Assembly (NCBI GenBank): GCA_030632765.1
Contig: DAOVUC010000087.1
Span: 1-7,133, forward strand
Direction: 5' to 3'
Source of the DNA: Candidatus Dadabacteria bacterium
GTDB lineage: Bacteria; Desulfobacterota_D; UBA1144; Nemesobacterales; UBA2774
DNA: 7,133 nt
Part shown: positions 1-5,055 of the stretch, piece after piece
Layout: each line of letters starts with the position of its first letter
Position numbering within the stretch: the first letter of the stretch is position 1
Made by a program: the position numbers and the translations under genes
Notes under the pieces: generated by a model
Databases searched by the model: none
Seen by the model: the letters and a program-made list of their open reading frames with translations, nothing else
Told to the model about the DNA's origin: nothing

Positions 1-961
1 AGAATATCATTCTTCCCGTCGGTGTCTGAAGCACGCTTGTTACTGAAACGTCTATCTTATTCCCGAGGTGCCTTTTAGCGTCGTCAACCACAACCATAGT
101 CCCGTCCTCAAGATATCCGATACCCTGGTTATCCTCCTTCCCCTCTTTTACAACATGTATGTTCATTGTTTCACCGGGTAGAACCACAGGTTTTAAGGCA
201 TTTGAAAGCTGGTTCAGATTCAGAATCCTTACATTTTGAAGCCCAGCTACTTTGTTCAAGTTGTAGTCATTTGTAATAATAAGTCCCTTGAGCTTAGCGG
301 CGAGCTCAACAAGCTTTAAGTCAGCCTCCTTAATATTCGGGAAGTCGTGGCTCGTAATTTTAATCGAGACGTTTGGGATATCCTTCTGCATTTTTTTAAG
401 TACATCAAGTCCCCTTCTTCCTCTTACGCGCTTTATTTGCTCTGAGGAATCGGCAATATGCTGAAGCTCTTTAATAATGAACTTTGGTACTATTAACGGT
501 CCATTTATAAACCCCACCTCGGCCACATCAGCAATTCTTCCGTCGATAATAACACTAGTATCAAGAATTTTGGCTTCTACCCCGCCTCTTGCTGAGGATC
601 TATGTCCCGCATCTTCTGCTTCTCTTCCTTTATTTACTCCAATTGTTATTCCTATATGGAATAGTAAGAGGAAAAACGCTGCAGTGATATAAGGGAGAAT
701 GTTAGCCGGAATGGATATACTTCCCAGAACCTCAGTTAATGCGAAGAATGACAGAGCCGCAGCAGCCATCCCTAAGGCTCCGCCCAGTATTGCTTTTGGG
801 CTGTATGACTGTATAACAAACTCTGATCCCCAAACAATTCCTACGGTAATAACGCCGAACAACATTCCAACGGCAGATGATATTAGAATATCGTACTCAG
901 GATATGTAATTGCAAAACCTGCGATTACACCTAAAATAAAAAATAGAATCTTTAGTTTCAT
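1..961 (-). CDS. Membrane-anchored PIN/TRAM-domain protein, YacL type (3' end cut by window edge)
   Basis: My own translation from 961 leftwards gives 320 codons with no stop, so the C-terminus lies outside the window. Four hydrophobic segments (about residues 4-20, 25-48, 57-80, 86-109) precede a charged linker (110-130). The PIN nuclease fold begins at KILDTSVIIDGRIA (131-144). The four acidic residues expected for metal-dependent PIN nucleases are D134, E165, D214 and D232 (in ITND). A TRAM RNA-binding domain follows (about 262-319) and ends in TGRMIF, near the end of YacL-like proteins, so probably only some tens of residues are missing. GAGGTGAGG lies just before the ATG and fixes the start. 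From family knowledge this is a membrane-associated RNA-binding protein, possibly an RNase; its substrates are not well established. It is read in the same direction as the lipoprotein upstream, 218 bases away, and has its own candidate promoter. The family call is secure, the nuclease activity inferred. Confidence 0.9.
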   Translation of the reverse strand, partial: MKLKILFFILGVIAGFAITYPEYDILISSAVGMLFGVITVGIVWGSEFVIQSYSPKAILGGALGMAAAALSFFALTEVLGSISIPANILPYITAAFFLLLFHIGITIGVNKGREAEDAGHRSSARGGVEAKILDTSVIIDGRIADVAEVGFINGPLIVPKFIIKELQHIADSSEQIKRVRGRRGLDVLKKMQKDIPNVSIKITSHDFPNIKEADLKLVELAAKLKGLIITNDYNLNKVAGLQNVRILNLNQLSNALKPVVLPGETMNIHVVKEGKEDNQGIGYLEDGTMVVVDDAKRHLGNKIDVSVTSVLQTPTGRMIF

Positions 962-1013
962 TTCTTCCTCACCTCAATCCCTACCCCTGCTTGCTTGGAA
1001 TAAGATAGAACTA

Positions 1014-1041
1014 AGTATAAGTAAATATGGATATTTAACAA
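1014..1041 (-). promoter_or_regulatory. Candidate sigma-70 promoter for the PIN/TRAM gene
   Basis: On the minus strand TTGTTA (1041-1036) is followed after 16 bases by TATACT (1019-1014). These match four of six and five of six consensus bases. Transcription would begin near 1007 and leave a leader of about 45 bases before the ATG at 961. The region is AT-rich, so chance matches are possible. Confidence 0.4.
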
Positions 1042-1179
1042 GATAAGGAAGGCGTTCTTAGGCCAATAAATGTATATATATAATATCTGCGCCAAAGCCT
1101 CTTATCCCGGGTTAACTTAGCCTATTCTATATCGAATCAGCAAGTGCGGCAGAGAGTATTTTAATATAAATAGTTTAGA

Positions 1180-1716
1180 CTAAGACTGCCCACTATTTAC
1201 TACTTCTACTACGTTGACTATTTCGTCAACTACTCTCGTGTACTTACTTCTTCCGGTACCAGGTCCTGTTGCTCTGCCGTCAATACCCACGTCGGCTAGA
1301 ACCTCTCCCGTAGTACCGTCAATCAGCGTAACCCAGACTTGGACAGACATTTTGCCCTTGTCCTTAATTCCTCTGAAAATGTACTCGCAGTACTTACAGC
1401 CTCTGACATAACCGCTGACAGTTCCTCTAACTAAGAGCACCCTTTGCTGCCCTTTGCTGTCATAGGTTGAAGAACGGCTCACAACATCTATGTTGTTTTT
1501 CGTTCTTAGCTCTTCGGCTACCATATCTGCGATTTCAACGCCCGAATCATATGGGACCCATTCTAAATCCGTTTTCCTAAAATCAGGTATTAGAATTACT
1601 TCGTAACTCTCATATGTGCTCTCAGGAGCCTTGTAAACATTAACATTGGTTGGCGTGCAACCAATTAATATGAGGAATGATAGGATTACACATCTATAAA
1701 TAAATTTATTTATCAC
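1180..1716 (-). CDS. Small outer-membrane-type lipoprotein, DUF4410-like
   Basis: This gene encodes 178 residues from a GTG start, chosen because GGAGGA lies five bases upstream. The N-terminus is a lipoprotein signal: charged MINKFIYR, a hydrophobic stretch, then lipobox L17-I18-G19-C20, with mature Cys20 followed by Thr, so there is no inner-membrane retention Asp at +2. The rest (about 38-170) alternates strands and helices: VILIPDF, EIADMVAEELR, VLLVRGTVSGYV, VWVTLIDGTTGEVLADV. That pattern resembles DUF4410-type lipoproteins, where a short beta strand, a helix and an LRGTV-type strand precede a D-x-TGEVL turn. A CxxC pair (C107, C110, in GCKYC) is in the middle and could be a disulfide or metal site. 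It is divergent from the IPTL-CTERM gene; a possible -10 (TACAAT) lies at 1751-1746. Function unknown; probably periplasmic side of the outer membrane. The lipoprotein assignment is firm, the family match is from memory. Confidence 0.8.
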   Translation of the reverse strand: MINKFIYRCVILSFLILIGCTPTNVNVYKAPESTYESYEVILIPDFRKTDLEWVPYDSGVEIADMVAEELRTKNNIDVVSRSSTYDSKGQQRVLLVRGTVSGYVRGCKYCEYIFRGIKDKGKMSVQVWVTLIDGTTGEVLADVGIDGRATGPGTGRSKYTRVVDEIVNVVEVVNSGQS

Positions 1717-1882
1717 TCCGGTCCTCCAAATTATTTAATTACTATATTGTATCCAAGTTTTAGATTTCTGAAAGGGCTAGCGTGAATAATGGCTAATCAT
1801 ATACTGCTCGCTATTAATATGTTAGTACAATTAAGCTGGTAAAATTTGTGGAAAAAGCCATGAGAGAAAATTTATTCCATTT

Positions 1883-2161
1883 TTGTTTGCTTCAAGCTCG
1901 TTGTATGCGCTTGATTTTATCAAATTAGGAACTGCGCATGACGTTGATTTCTGGGGCAATCCGGATAATGAAATTCCAGGTTTACAGAGTACGCTTCAGT
2001 ATCTTGCAGAAAGGGATAAAAATCAAACTAACCCTATTGAGACTCTTGATGTAACGGACCAAAACGTGCAGGACGCATTAGACGGGAATTTCGGTCCTTT
2101 TGACGCGCTCGTCGTATCTGAGTGTGAGGACGCGGGAGAGGAGGGGGATGCCTTATATTAA
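1883..2161 (+). CDS. 5' fragment of the IPTL-CTERM protein gene (signal region and first half)
   Basis: This is the open frame for the first half of the interrupted gene, 92 residues if TTG is taken as start. That TTG is unlikely to be the true start: the frame stays open upstream to 1835 and the peptide RKFIPFLF before it looks like the front of a signal peptide, with cleavage likely after SLYA. The body begins LDFIKLGTAHDVDFWG, and GLQSTLQYLAERD is a predicted helix. It ends at a TAA inside what should be LILTGQH, about 12 bases beyond the G5 run where the frame is lost. On its own it would be a secreted fragment with no sorting tail. Confidence 0.45.
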   Translation: MFASSSLYALDFIKLGTAHDVDFWGNPDNEIPGLQSTLQYLAERDKNQTNPIETLDVTDQNVQDALDGNFGPFDALVVSECEDAGEEGDALY

Positions 2162-2250
2162 CAGGCCAGCATGCGAACGGAGAAGATGAATTTCTCAATA
2201 ATGCATTTGGATATAATGTAGGTGTCATAACCGTATCAGAGAGTCCGCCG

Positions 2251-2652
2251 TTGCCTACATTTCCGATTCAACCAGGTGGCGCAGCCGGTACTCAGTTTCA
2301 GGGCGGTCCGGGAGCCTTGGTTTCTGCTGATTTAACCTCTGCCTTCAGTAACACTCCGGGTCAAACTATATATAGCGGAGTAATGGGAGTTGCATTATTC
2401 ACCGATCAGTTTGGTGAGGGCAACGTAGTTGCTATAGGTTGGGATTATTGCTGTACTGGTGAAGAGGGTCCAGAAAATACAGAAGGTCAAATATTAGACT
2501 GGTACGAAGTGGTAAACAGGGCATTTGATCAATGCTTCCCACCAGAACCTCGCCCTATCCCGACCCTCTCAGAATGGGGATTGATAGCTATGGCGGGAGT
2601 ATTGGGGATAGTTGGATTTATGGTAATTAGAAGAAGGAAAGTAACCGCTTAA
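2251..2652 (+). CDS. 3' fragment of the IPTL-CTERM protein gene, carrying the sorting tail
   Basis: This is the open frame for the second half, 133 residues from a TTG codon that is probably not a real start: the same frame is open and clearly coding back to 2128, reading LILTGQHANGEDEFLNNAFG just upstream, and no ribosome site precedes 2251. Residues 103-110 are IPTLSEWG (2557-2580), residues 111-126 form a glycine-rich membrane helix, and RRRK follows. This is the tripartite IPTL-CTERM architecture; in this family exosortase H is thought to cut near the motif and process the protein to the cell surface. No exosortase gene is in the window. A CC pair (in WDYCC) and a later Cys before the linker PPEPRP may form disulfides. 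A strong terminator begins 34 bases after the stop. Confidence 0.6.
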   Translation: MPTFPIQPGGAAGTQFQGGPGALVSADLTSAFSNTPGQTIYSGVMGVALFTDQFGEGNVVAIGWDYCCTGEEGPENTEGQILDWYEVVNRAFDQCFPPEPRPIPTLSEWGLIAMAGVLGIVGFMVIRRRKVTA

Positions 2653-2685
2653 TAGACTTACAACACTACAAATTAAAAATAACAA

Positions 2686-2727
2686 GGGGAGCTTAGGGAG
2701 ATTATCTCCCTTTCGGCTCCCTTTTTT
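2686..2727 (+). terminator. Rho-independent terminator after the IPTL-CTERM gene (nested hairpin plus T6)
   Basis: An outer stem pairs GGGAGC (2687-2692) with GCTCCC (2716-2721). Inside it GGGAGA (2696-2701) pairs with TCTCCC (2705-2710) over a TTA loop. Six T residues follow directly (2722-2727). This is a classical intrinsic terminator and separates the gene from the transporter downstream. Confidence 0.9.
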
Positions 2728-2742
2728 GTACGCACGGCGTAC
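2728..2742. repeat. Perfect short inverted repeat just after the terminator
   Basis: GTACGC and GCGTAC form a six-base stem with an ACG loop, beginning at the base after the terminator's T tract. It has no T run of its own. It could be a site for a dimeric DNA-binding protein acting on the transporter gene, or chance. Confidence 0.4.
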
Positions 2743-2819
2743 TCCCAAACTATTTCTTCGTATTTTCTTTCCAAGATAGAAACTAAAAAGCCCACTTTTA
2801 ATTATTAGAAAAAATATCG

Positions 2820-2825
2820 TATAAT
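2820..2825 (+). promoter_or_regulatory. Candidate -10 box for the transporter gene
   Basis: A perfect TATAAT lies 65 bases before the ATG of the transporter gene. The best -35 at normal spacing is weak (TTTAAT, 2797-2802), and the stretch between is A/T-rich, so the promoter may be UP-element assisted or activator dependent. The start site would be near 2832. Confidence 0.4.
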
Positions 2826-2867
2826 TCCCTTTCAGCTAAAAACAAGTTTTTCCGAATAATACTTATT

Positions 2868-2877
2868 ACTTATAAGT
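2868..2877. promoter_or_regulatory. Ten-base palindrome ahead of the transporter ribosome site
   Basis: ACTTATAAGT is a perfect palindrome ending one base before the AAGGAG ribosome site (2879-2884) of the transporter gene; ACTTAT also occurs directly before it at 2861-2866. The placement would suit a repressor or a translation-affecting hairpin, but in AT-rich DNA a chance palindrome of this length is quite possible. Confidence 0.25.
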
Positions 2878-2889
2878 TAAGGAGATTCA

Positions 2890-4194
2890 ATGAGTATTTA
2901 CAACCTGGTAAGCTTTGTCGGGATTTTTATATTGCTCGGGCTTGCGTGGTTATTCTCCTCAAACAGAAGAAATGTTAACTATAGAGTAATTATATGGGCG
3001 ATTGTACTGCAGTTTATTTTTGCTGCATTTGTTTTTCTCCTACCTGCAGGTGCTAAATTCTTTCTATATTTAAACGATGTCGTGGTTAAGGTGTTGGACT
3101 CTGCCTCAGCAGGAGCAGAGTTTCTTTTTGGAAGACTCGCGCTTCCGCCAGGCACTCAAAATGAATACGGCGAGAGCTCGCTGGGATTTTTTCTGGCCTT
3201 CCAGGCTCTCCCTACAATAATTTTCTTCTCTGCTCTAATGTCGATCCTCTATTACTTCAATATAATGCAGAGGGTTATTAAGGCTTTCTCCAATACATTT
3301 ACGAAACTTATGAGGATATCAGGGGCTGAATCACTAAGTGCGGCAAGCAATATTTTTGTGGGTATCGAGTCTTCTCTTACTATAAAACCCTATCTTAATG
3401 ATATGACCCGCTCTGAGCTATGCACCGTTCTGACAGCTGGGATGGCTACTGTGTCATCAAATATATTGGCTCTATATGTTTTTAGCCTACAGAATCAATT
3501 TCCTACAATAGCTGGTCATCTAATTTCTGCTTCCATTCTTTCAGCCCCTGCCGCGGTTGCAATGTCGAAATTGCTAGTACCAGAGGACGGAGCGCCAAAA
3601 ACCCTTGGGGCCAACGTTGACCCTTACTATGATAAAGAAGGCAGTCTATTTGAAGCAATAATAAACGGCGCTGAAAACGGGGTAAAACTCATTATTGGTA
3701 TTGTCGCTCTATTGATCGCTATTCTGGGATTAGTGGCCCTTTTAGATTTAATAATAGGTGGGGTAGGAATACATATTAATGAGCAGATTGGTATTAATAT
3801 TGACTGGTCGCTTAAGGGATTTATGGGATATCTGTTTTATCCGCTTACTTTGATAATCGGAGTTCCGCTATCGGATGCCTATACCGTTTCAAAGATAATC
3901 GGTGAGAGAACAATAGTAACAGAGGTTGTTTCATATAATGACCTTGCTTATGCATTGGAGCACGGATTGTTGCAACACCCCCGGTCTTCAATAGTAACAG
4001 CTTATGCACTGTGCGGATTTGCGCACATTGCGTCAATGGCCATCTTTGTCGGAGGAGTAGCTGCGCTTGCACCTTCCAGAAAAAAAGATATAGCTGCTAT
4101 GGGGTTAAGAGCCCTAGTCGCAGCTACTCTTGCATGTCTCATGACCGCATGTATTGCGGGAGTATTCTTTTCTTCAAAATCCATCCTGTTTTAA
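2890..4194 (+). CDS. Concentrative nucleoside transporter (CNT) family permease, variant substrate site
   Basis: A polytopic inner-membrane protein of 434 residues, normal length for bacterial CNT symporters such as NupC, which import nucleosides with sodium ions or protons. AAGGAG six bases upstream sets the start. Family landmarks appear in order: FLFGRLALP (N-terminal domain), ALPTIIFFSALMSILYY, SAASNIFVG (first re-entrant hairpin), KPYLNDMTRSEL, GVPLSDAYTVSKIIGERTIVTEVVSYNDLA, TAYALCGFA, and GGVAALAPSRKKDIAAMGLRAL near the end. Against the Vibrio CNT structure, as I remember it, the ion-site N and V of NIFV, the nucleoside-contact Glu residues (GIE and TEV) and the Ser of the FAxxxS motif are present. 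The QTE motif, however, is replaced by a one-residue-shorter IE, and the Asn of FAN is His (FAH). Substrate may therefore differ from ordinary nucleosides. It appears to be a single gene between a terminator and a regulator operon. Confidence 0.88.
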   Translation: MSIYNLVSFVGIFILLGLAWLFSSNRRNVNYRVIIWAIVLQFIFAAFVFLLPAGAKFFLYLNDVVVKVLDSASAGAEFLFGRLALPPGTQNEYGESSLGFFLAFQALPTIIFFSALMSILYYFNIMQRVIKAFSNTFTKLMRISGAESLSAASNIFVGIESSLTIKPYLNDMTRSELCTVLTAGMATVSSNILALYVFSLQNQFPTIAGHLISASILSAPAAVAMSKLLVPEDGAPKTLGANVDPYYDKEGSLFEAIINGAENGVKLIIGIVALLIAILGLVALLDLIIGGVGIHINEQIGINIDWSLKGFMGYLFYPLTLIIGVPLSDAYTVSKIIGERTIVTEVVSYNDLAYALEHGLLQHPRSSIVTAYALCGFAHIASMAIFVGGVAALAPSRKKDIAAMGLRALVAATLACLMTACIAGVFFSSKSILF

Positions 4195-4235
4195 TCCATC
4201 TTGCTTTAAACGAACGTACTATCTTTTTAGAAGCC

Positions 4236-4259
4236 ATATTATTCTCTAGAAAATAATAT
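4236..4259. repeat. AT-rich inverted repeat after the transporter gene
   Basis: ATATTATT pairs perfectly with AATAATAT over an eight-base loop, about 40 bases past the transporter stop. No T tract follows, so it is a poor intrinsic terminator; it may stabilise the 3' end of the transcript. It is weak because it is all A/T. Confidence 0.3.
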
Positions 4260-4310
4260 TCTGTCTTTAAACGGCGGGGGCCATAACTATACGTTAGGCA
4301 GGCAGACATC

Positions 4311-4350
4311 AGGAACGTTCCTATGTTAATTGTGTATTTGGAGCGTTCCC
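4311..4350. promoter_or_regulatory. Probable TetR operator: two GGA(A/G)CGTTCC boxes
   Basis: AGGAACGTTCCT (4311-4322) is a perfect 12-base palindrome. A second copy, GGAGCGTTCC (4340-4349), differs at one base in the core, and both are followed by YAT (CTATG, CCATA). The two start 28 bases apart, and the second ends three bases before the ribosome site of the TetR gene. TetR proteins commonly bind such sites as dimers and repress their own operon, so I infer autoregulation of the TetR-sigma pair. The AACGTT core recalls, but is not identical to, the GAAAC-GTTTC type element I remember for PsrA. Confidence 0.6.
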
Positions 4351-4352
4351 AT

Positions 4353-4357
4353 AGGAG
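4353..4357 (+). promoter_or_regulatory. Ribosome site that sets the start of the first TetR gene
   Basis: AGGAG lies seven bases before the ATG at 4365. The alternative in-frame ATG at 4323 adds 14 residues (MLIVYLERSHRRRT) that do not belong to the family, has no ribosome site, and overlaps the operator palindrome, so it is rejected. Confidence 0.75.
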
Positions 4358-4364
4358 ACGCACA

Positions 4365-5012
4365 ATGGCAGAACCGAGCACAAAAGAACGCATTTTAGAC
4401 TCAGCAGAGTATTTGTTTGCAAATAAAGGATTGAAAGACACCTCGGTTCGAGACATCACAAGCCAGGCGGATGTTCACTTGGCAGCCGTCAATTACCATT
4501 TTCAGTCCAAAGACGGTCTTGTTAGAGCCGTAATGGAGCGAAGAATCGCAACTCTTAACAGACAAAGATTAGAGCTCCTGGACACATTTGAACAAAAATT
4601 CGAAAGTGAGTCGGTTCCAATTGAGTATGCATTGTATGCCCTGCTTTATCCGGGAATCAAGATGTGCTTTGAAAAACCTCATTTCCTCAAAATCGCAGGT
4701 CAAATAATATCTCATCCGGACGAGGAAACTTACATAATTTTCGTCGCCCATTTTGAAGACGTGTTTTCCAGATTTAAAGAAGCTTTTGCTGTTTCTTTAC
4801 CGCACGTATCCGAGGAAGAACTTATGTGGAGAATTCATTTCCTCATTGGTTCAATGATCCATACATGGACTAATCATTCCTGGTTAAAGACCTTCTCATG
4901 CGGAGTTTGTGAGCTTAGAGAACAAGACAAAATGATTAACATGTTAATAGCTTTTTGTGCAGCTGGTTTAAAGGCACAGGAATACATACACCCGCTACAG
5001 CGAGATGAATAA
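4365..5012 (+). CDS. TetR-family transcriptional regulator, PsrA-like
   Basis: A 215-residue protein. Residues 5-50 are a TetR DNA-binding domain: TKERILDSAEYLFANKG, then the helix-turn-helix TSVRDITSQADVHLAAVNYHF (26-46) and QSKDGLV. The AAVNYHF-SK wording, the segment LMWRIHFLIGSMIHTW (153-168) and FCAAGLKAQ (197-205) resemble PsrA of Pseudomonas and related proteins, whose all-helical C-terminal domain binds long-chain fatty acids. That ligand is only an inference here. The protein is likely a dimeric cytoplasmic repressor acting on the paired boxes upstream of its own start. It ends 43 bases before the sigma factor gene, same strand, with no terminator between, so the two are probably cotranscribed. 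Four cysteines (C101, C179, C182, C198) include a CGVC pair, which might add redox or metal sensitivity. TetR membership is certain; the PsrA subgroup is moderately sure. Confidence 0.9.
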   Translation: MAEPSTKERILDSAEYLFANKGLKDTSVRDITSQADVHLAAVNYHFQSKDGLVRAVMERRIATLNRQRLELLDTFEQKFESESVPIEYALYALLYPGIKMCFEKPHFLKIAGQIISHPDEETYIIFVAHFEDVFSRFKEAFAVSLPHVSEEELMWRIHFLIGSMIHTWTNHSWLKTFSCGVCELREQDKMINMLIAFCAAGLKAQEYIHPLQRDE

Positions 5013-5041
5013 GTATAGAAGAATAAAACTGATCCTAATTG

Positions 5042-5050
5042 AAGGAGGAG
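5042..5050 (+). promoter_or_regulatory. Very strong ribosome site that sets the sigma factor start
   Basis: AAGGAGGAG lies five bases before ATG 5056, a near-perfect anti-Shine-Dalgarno match. An in-frame ATG at 5005 overlaps the end of the TetR gene and would add 17 residues with no comparable ribosome site, so 5056 is the better start. Confidence 0.8.
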
Positions 5051-5055
5051 ATAAA

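Larger units (their letters stand above)
1860..2652 (+). pseudogene. IPTL-CTERM envelope-sorted protein, interrupted by two single-base frameshifts
   Basis: Read as one gene, this stretch gives a coherent secreted protein of 264 residues if one base is restored at two places. The first is within the N-terminal signal: ATG at 1860 is out of frame with the body. One extra A in the A4 run 1867-1870 gives MREKFIPFLFASSSLYA, a good short signal peptide; an extra T at 1880-1884 would also rejoin the frames. The second is in the G run of GAGGAGGGGGATG (about 2139-2151): one more G joins DALVVSECEDAGEEG to CLILTGQHANGEDEF. Both shifts have the same sign and fall in homopolymers. The protein ends with IPTLSEWG, a hydrophobic helix and RRRK, the IPTL-CTERM sorting tail recognised by exosortase-type enzymes. 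The body (a beta-strand-like LVVSE, then LILTGQHANG, later VVAIGWDY) suggests a class I glutamine amidotransferase-like fold, which is inference. It is either a true pseudogene or an intact gene with sequencing errors. Confidence 0.7.

Noticed and set aside
477..1046. Two plus-strand open frames opposite the PIN/TRAM gene
   Set aside because: They lie antisense to a protein with clear family motifs, have no ribosome sites and give compositions with no recognisable domain.
1047..1179. Possible terminator or small RNA between the lipoprotein and the PIN gene
   Set aside because: I looked on both strands and found only AT-rich runs and short restriction-site palindromes (CCCGGG, GTTAAC), no stem with a T tract.
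1214..1411. Plus-strand open frame inside the lipoprotein gene
   Set aside because: Antisense shadow of a gene with a clear signal and lipobox.
2034..2228. Minus-strand open frame across the frameshift region
   Set aside because: Opposite strand of the IPTL-CTERM gene, whose reading is supported on both sides.
4323..4364. Extended N-terminus of the first TetR protein
   Set aside because: The extension overlaps the operator palindrome and lacks a ribosome site, whereas AGGAG precedes 4365.
4011..4459. Open frames on both strands spanning the transporter end and the intergenic region
   Set aside because: They overlap the conserved C-terminus of the transporter and the TetR start, and carry no ribosome site or familiar motif.
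5005..5055. Sigma factor start overlapping the TetR stop codon (translational coupling)
   Set aside because: The AAGGAGGAG site five bases before 5056 is far stronger, and the added residues are not sigma-like.
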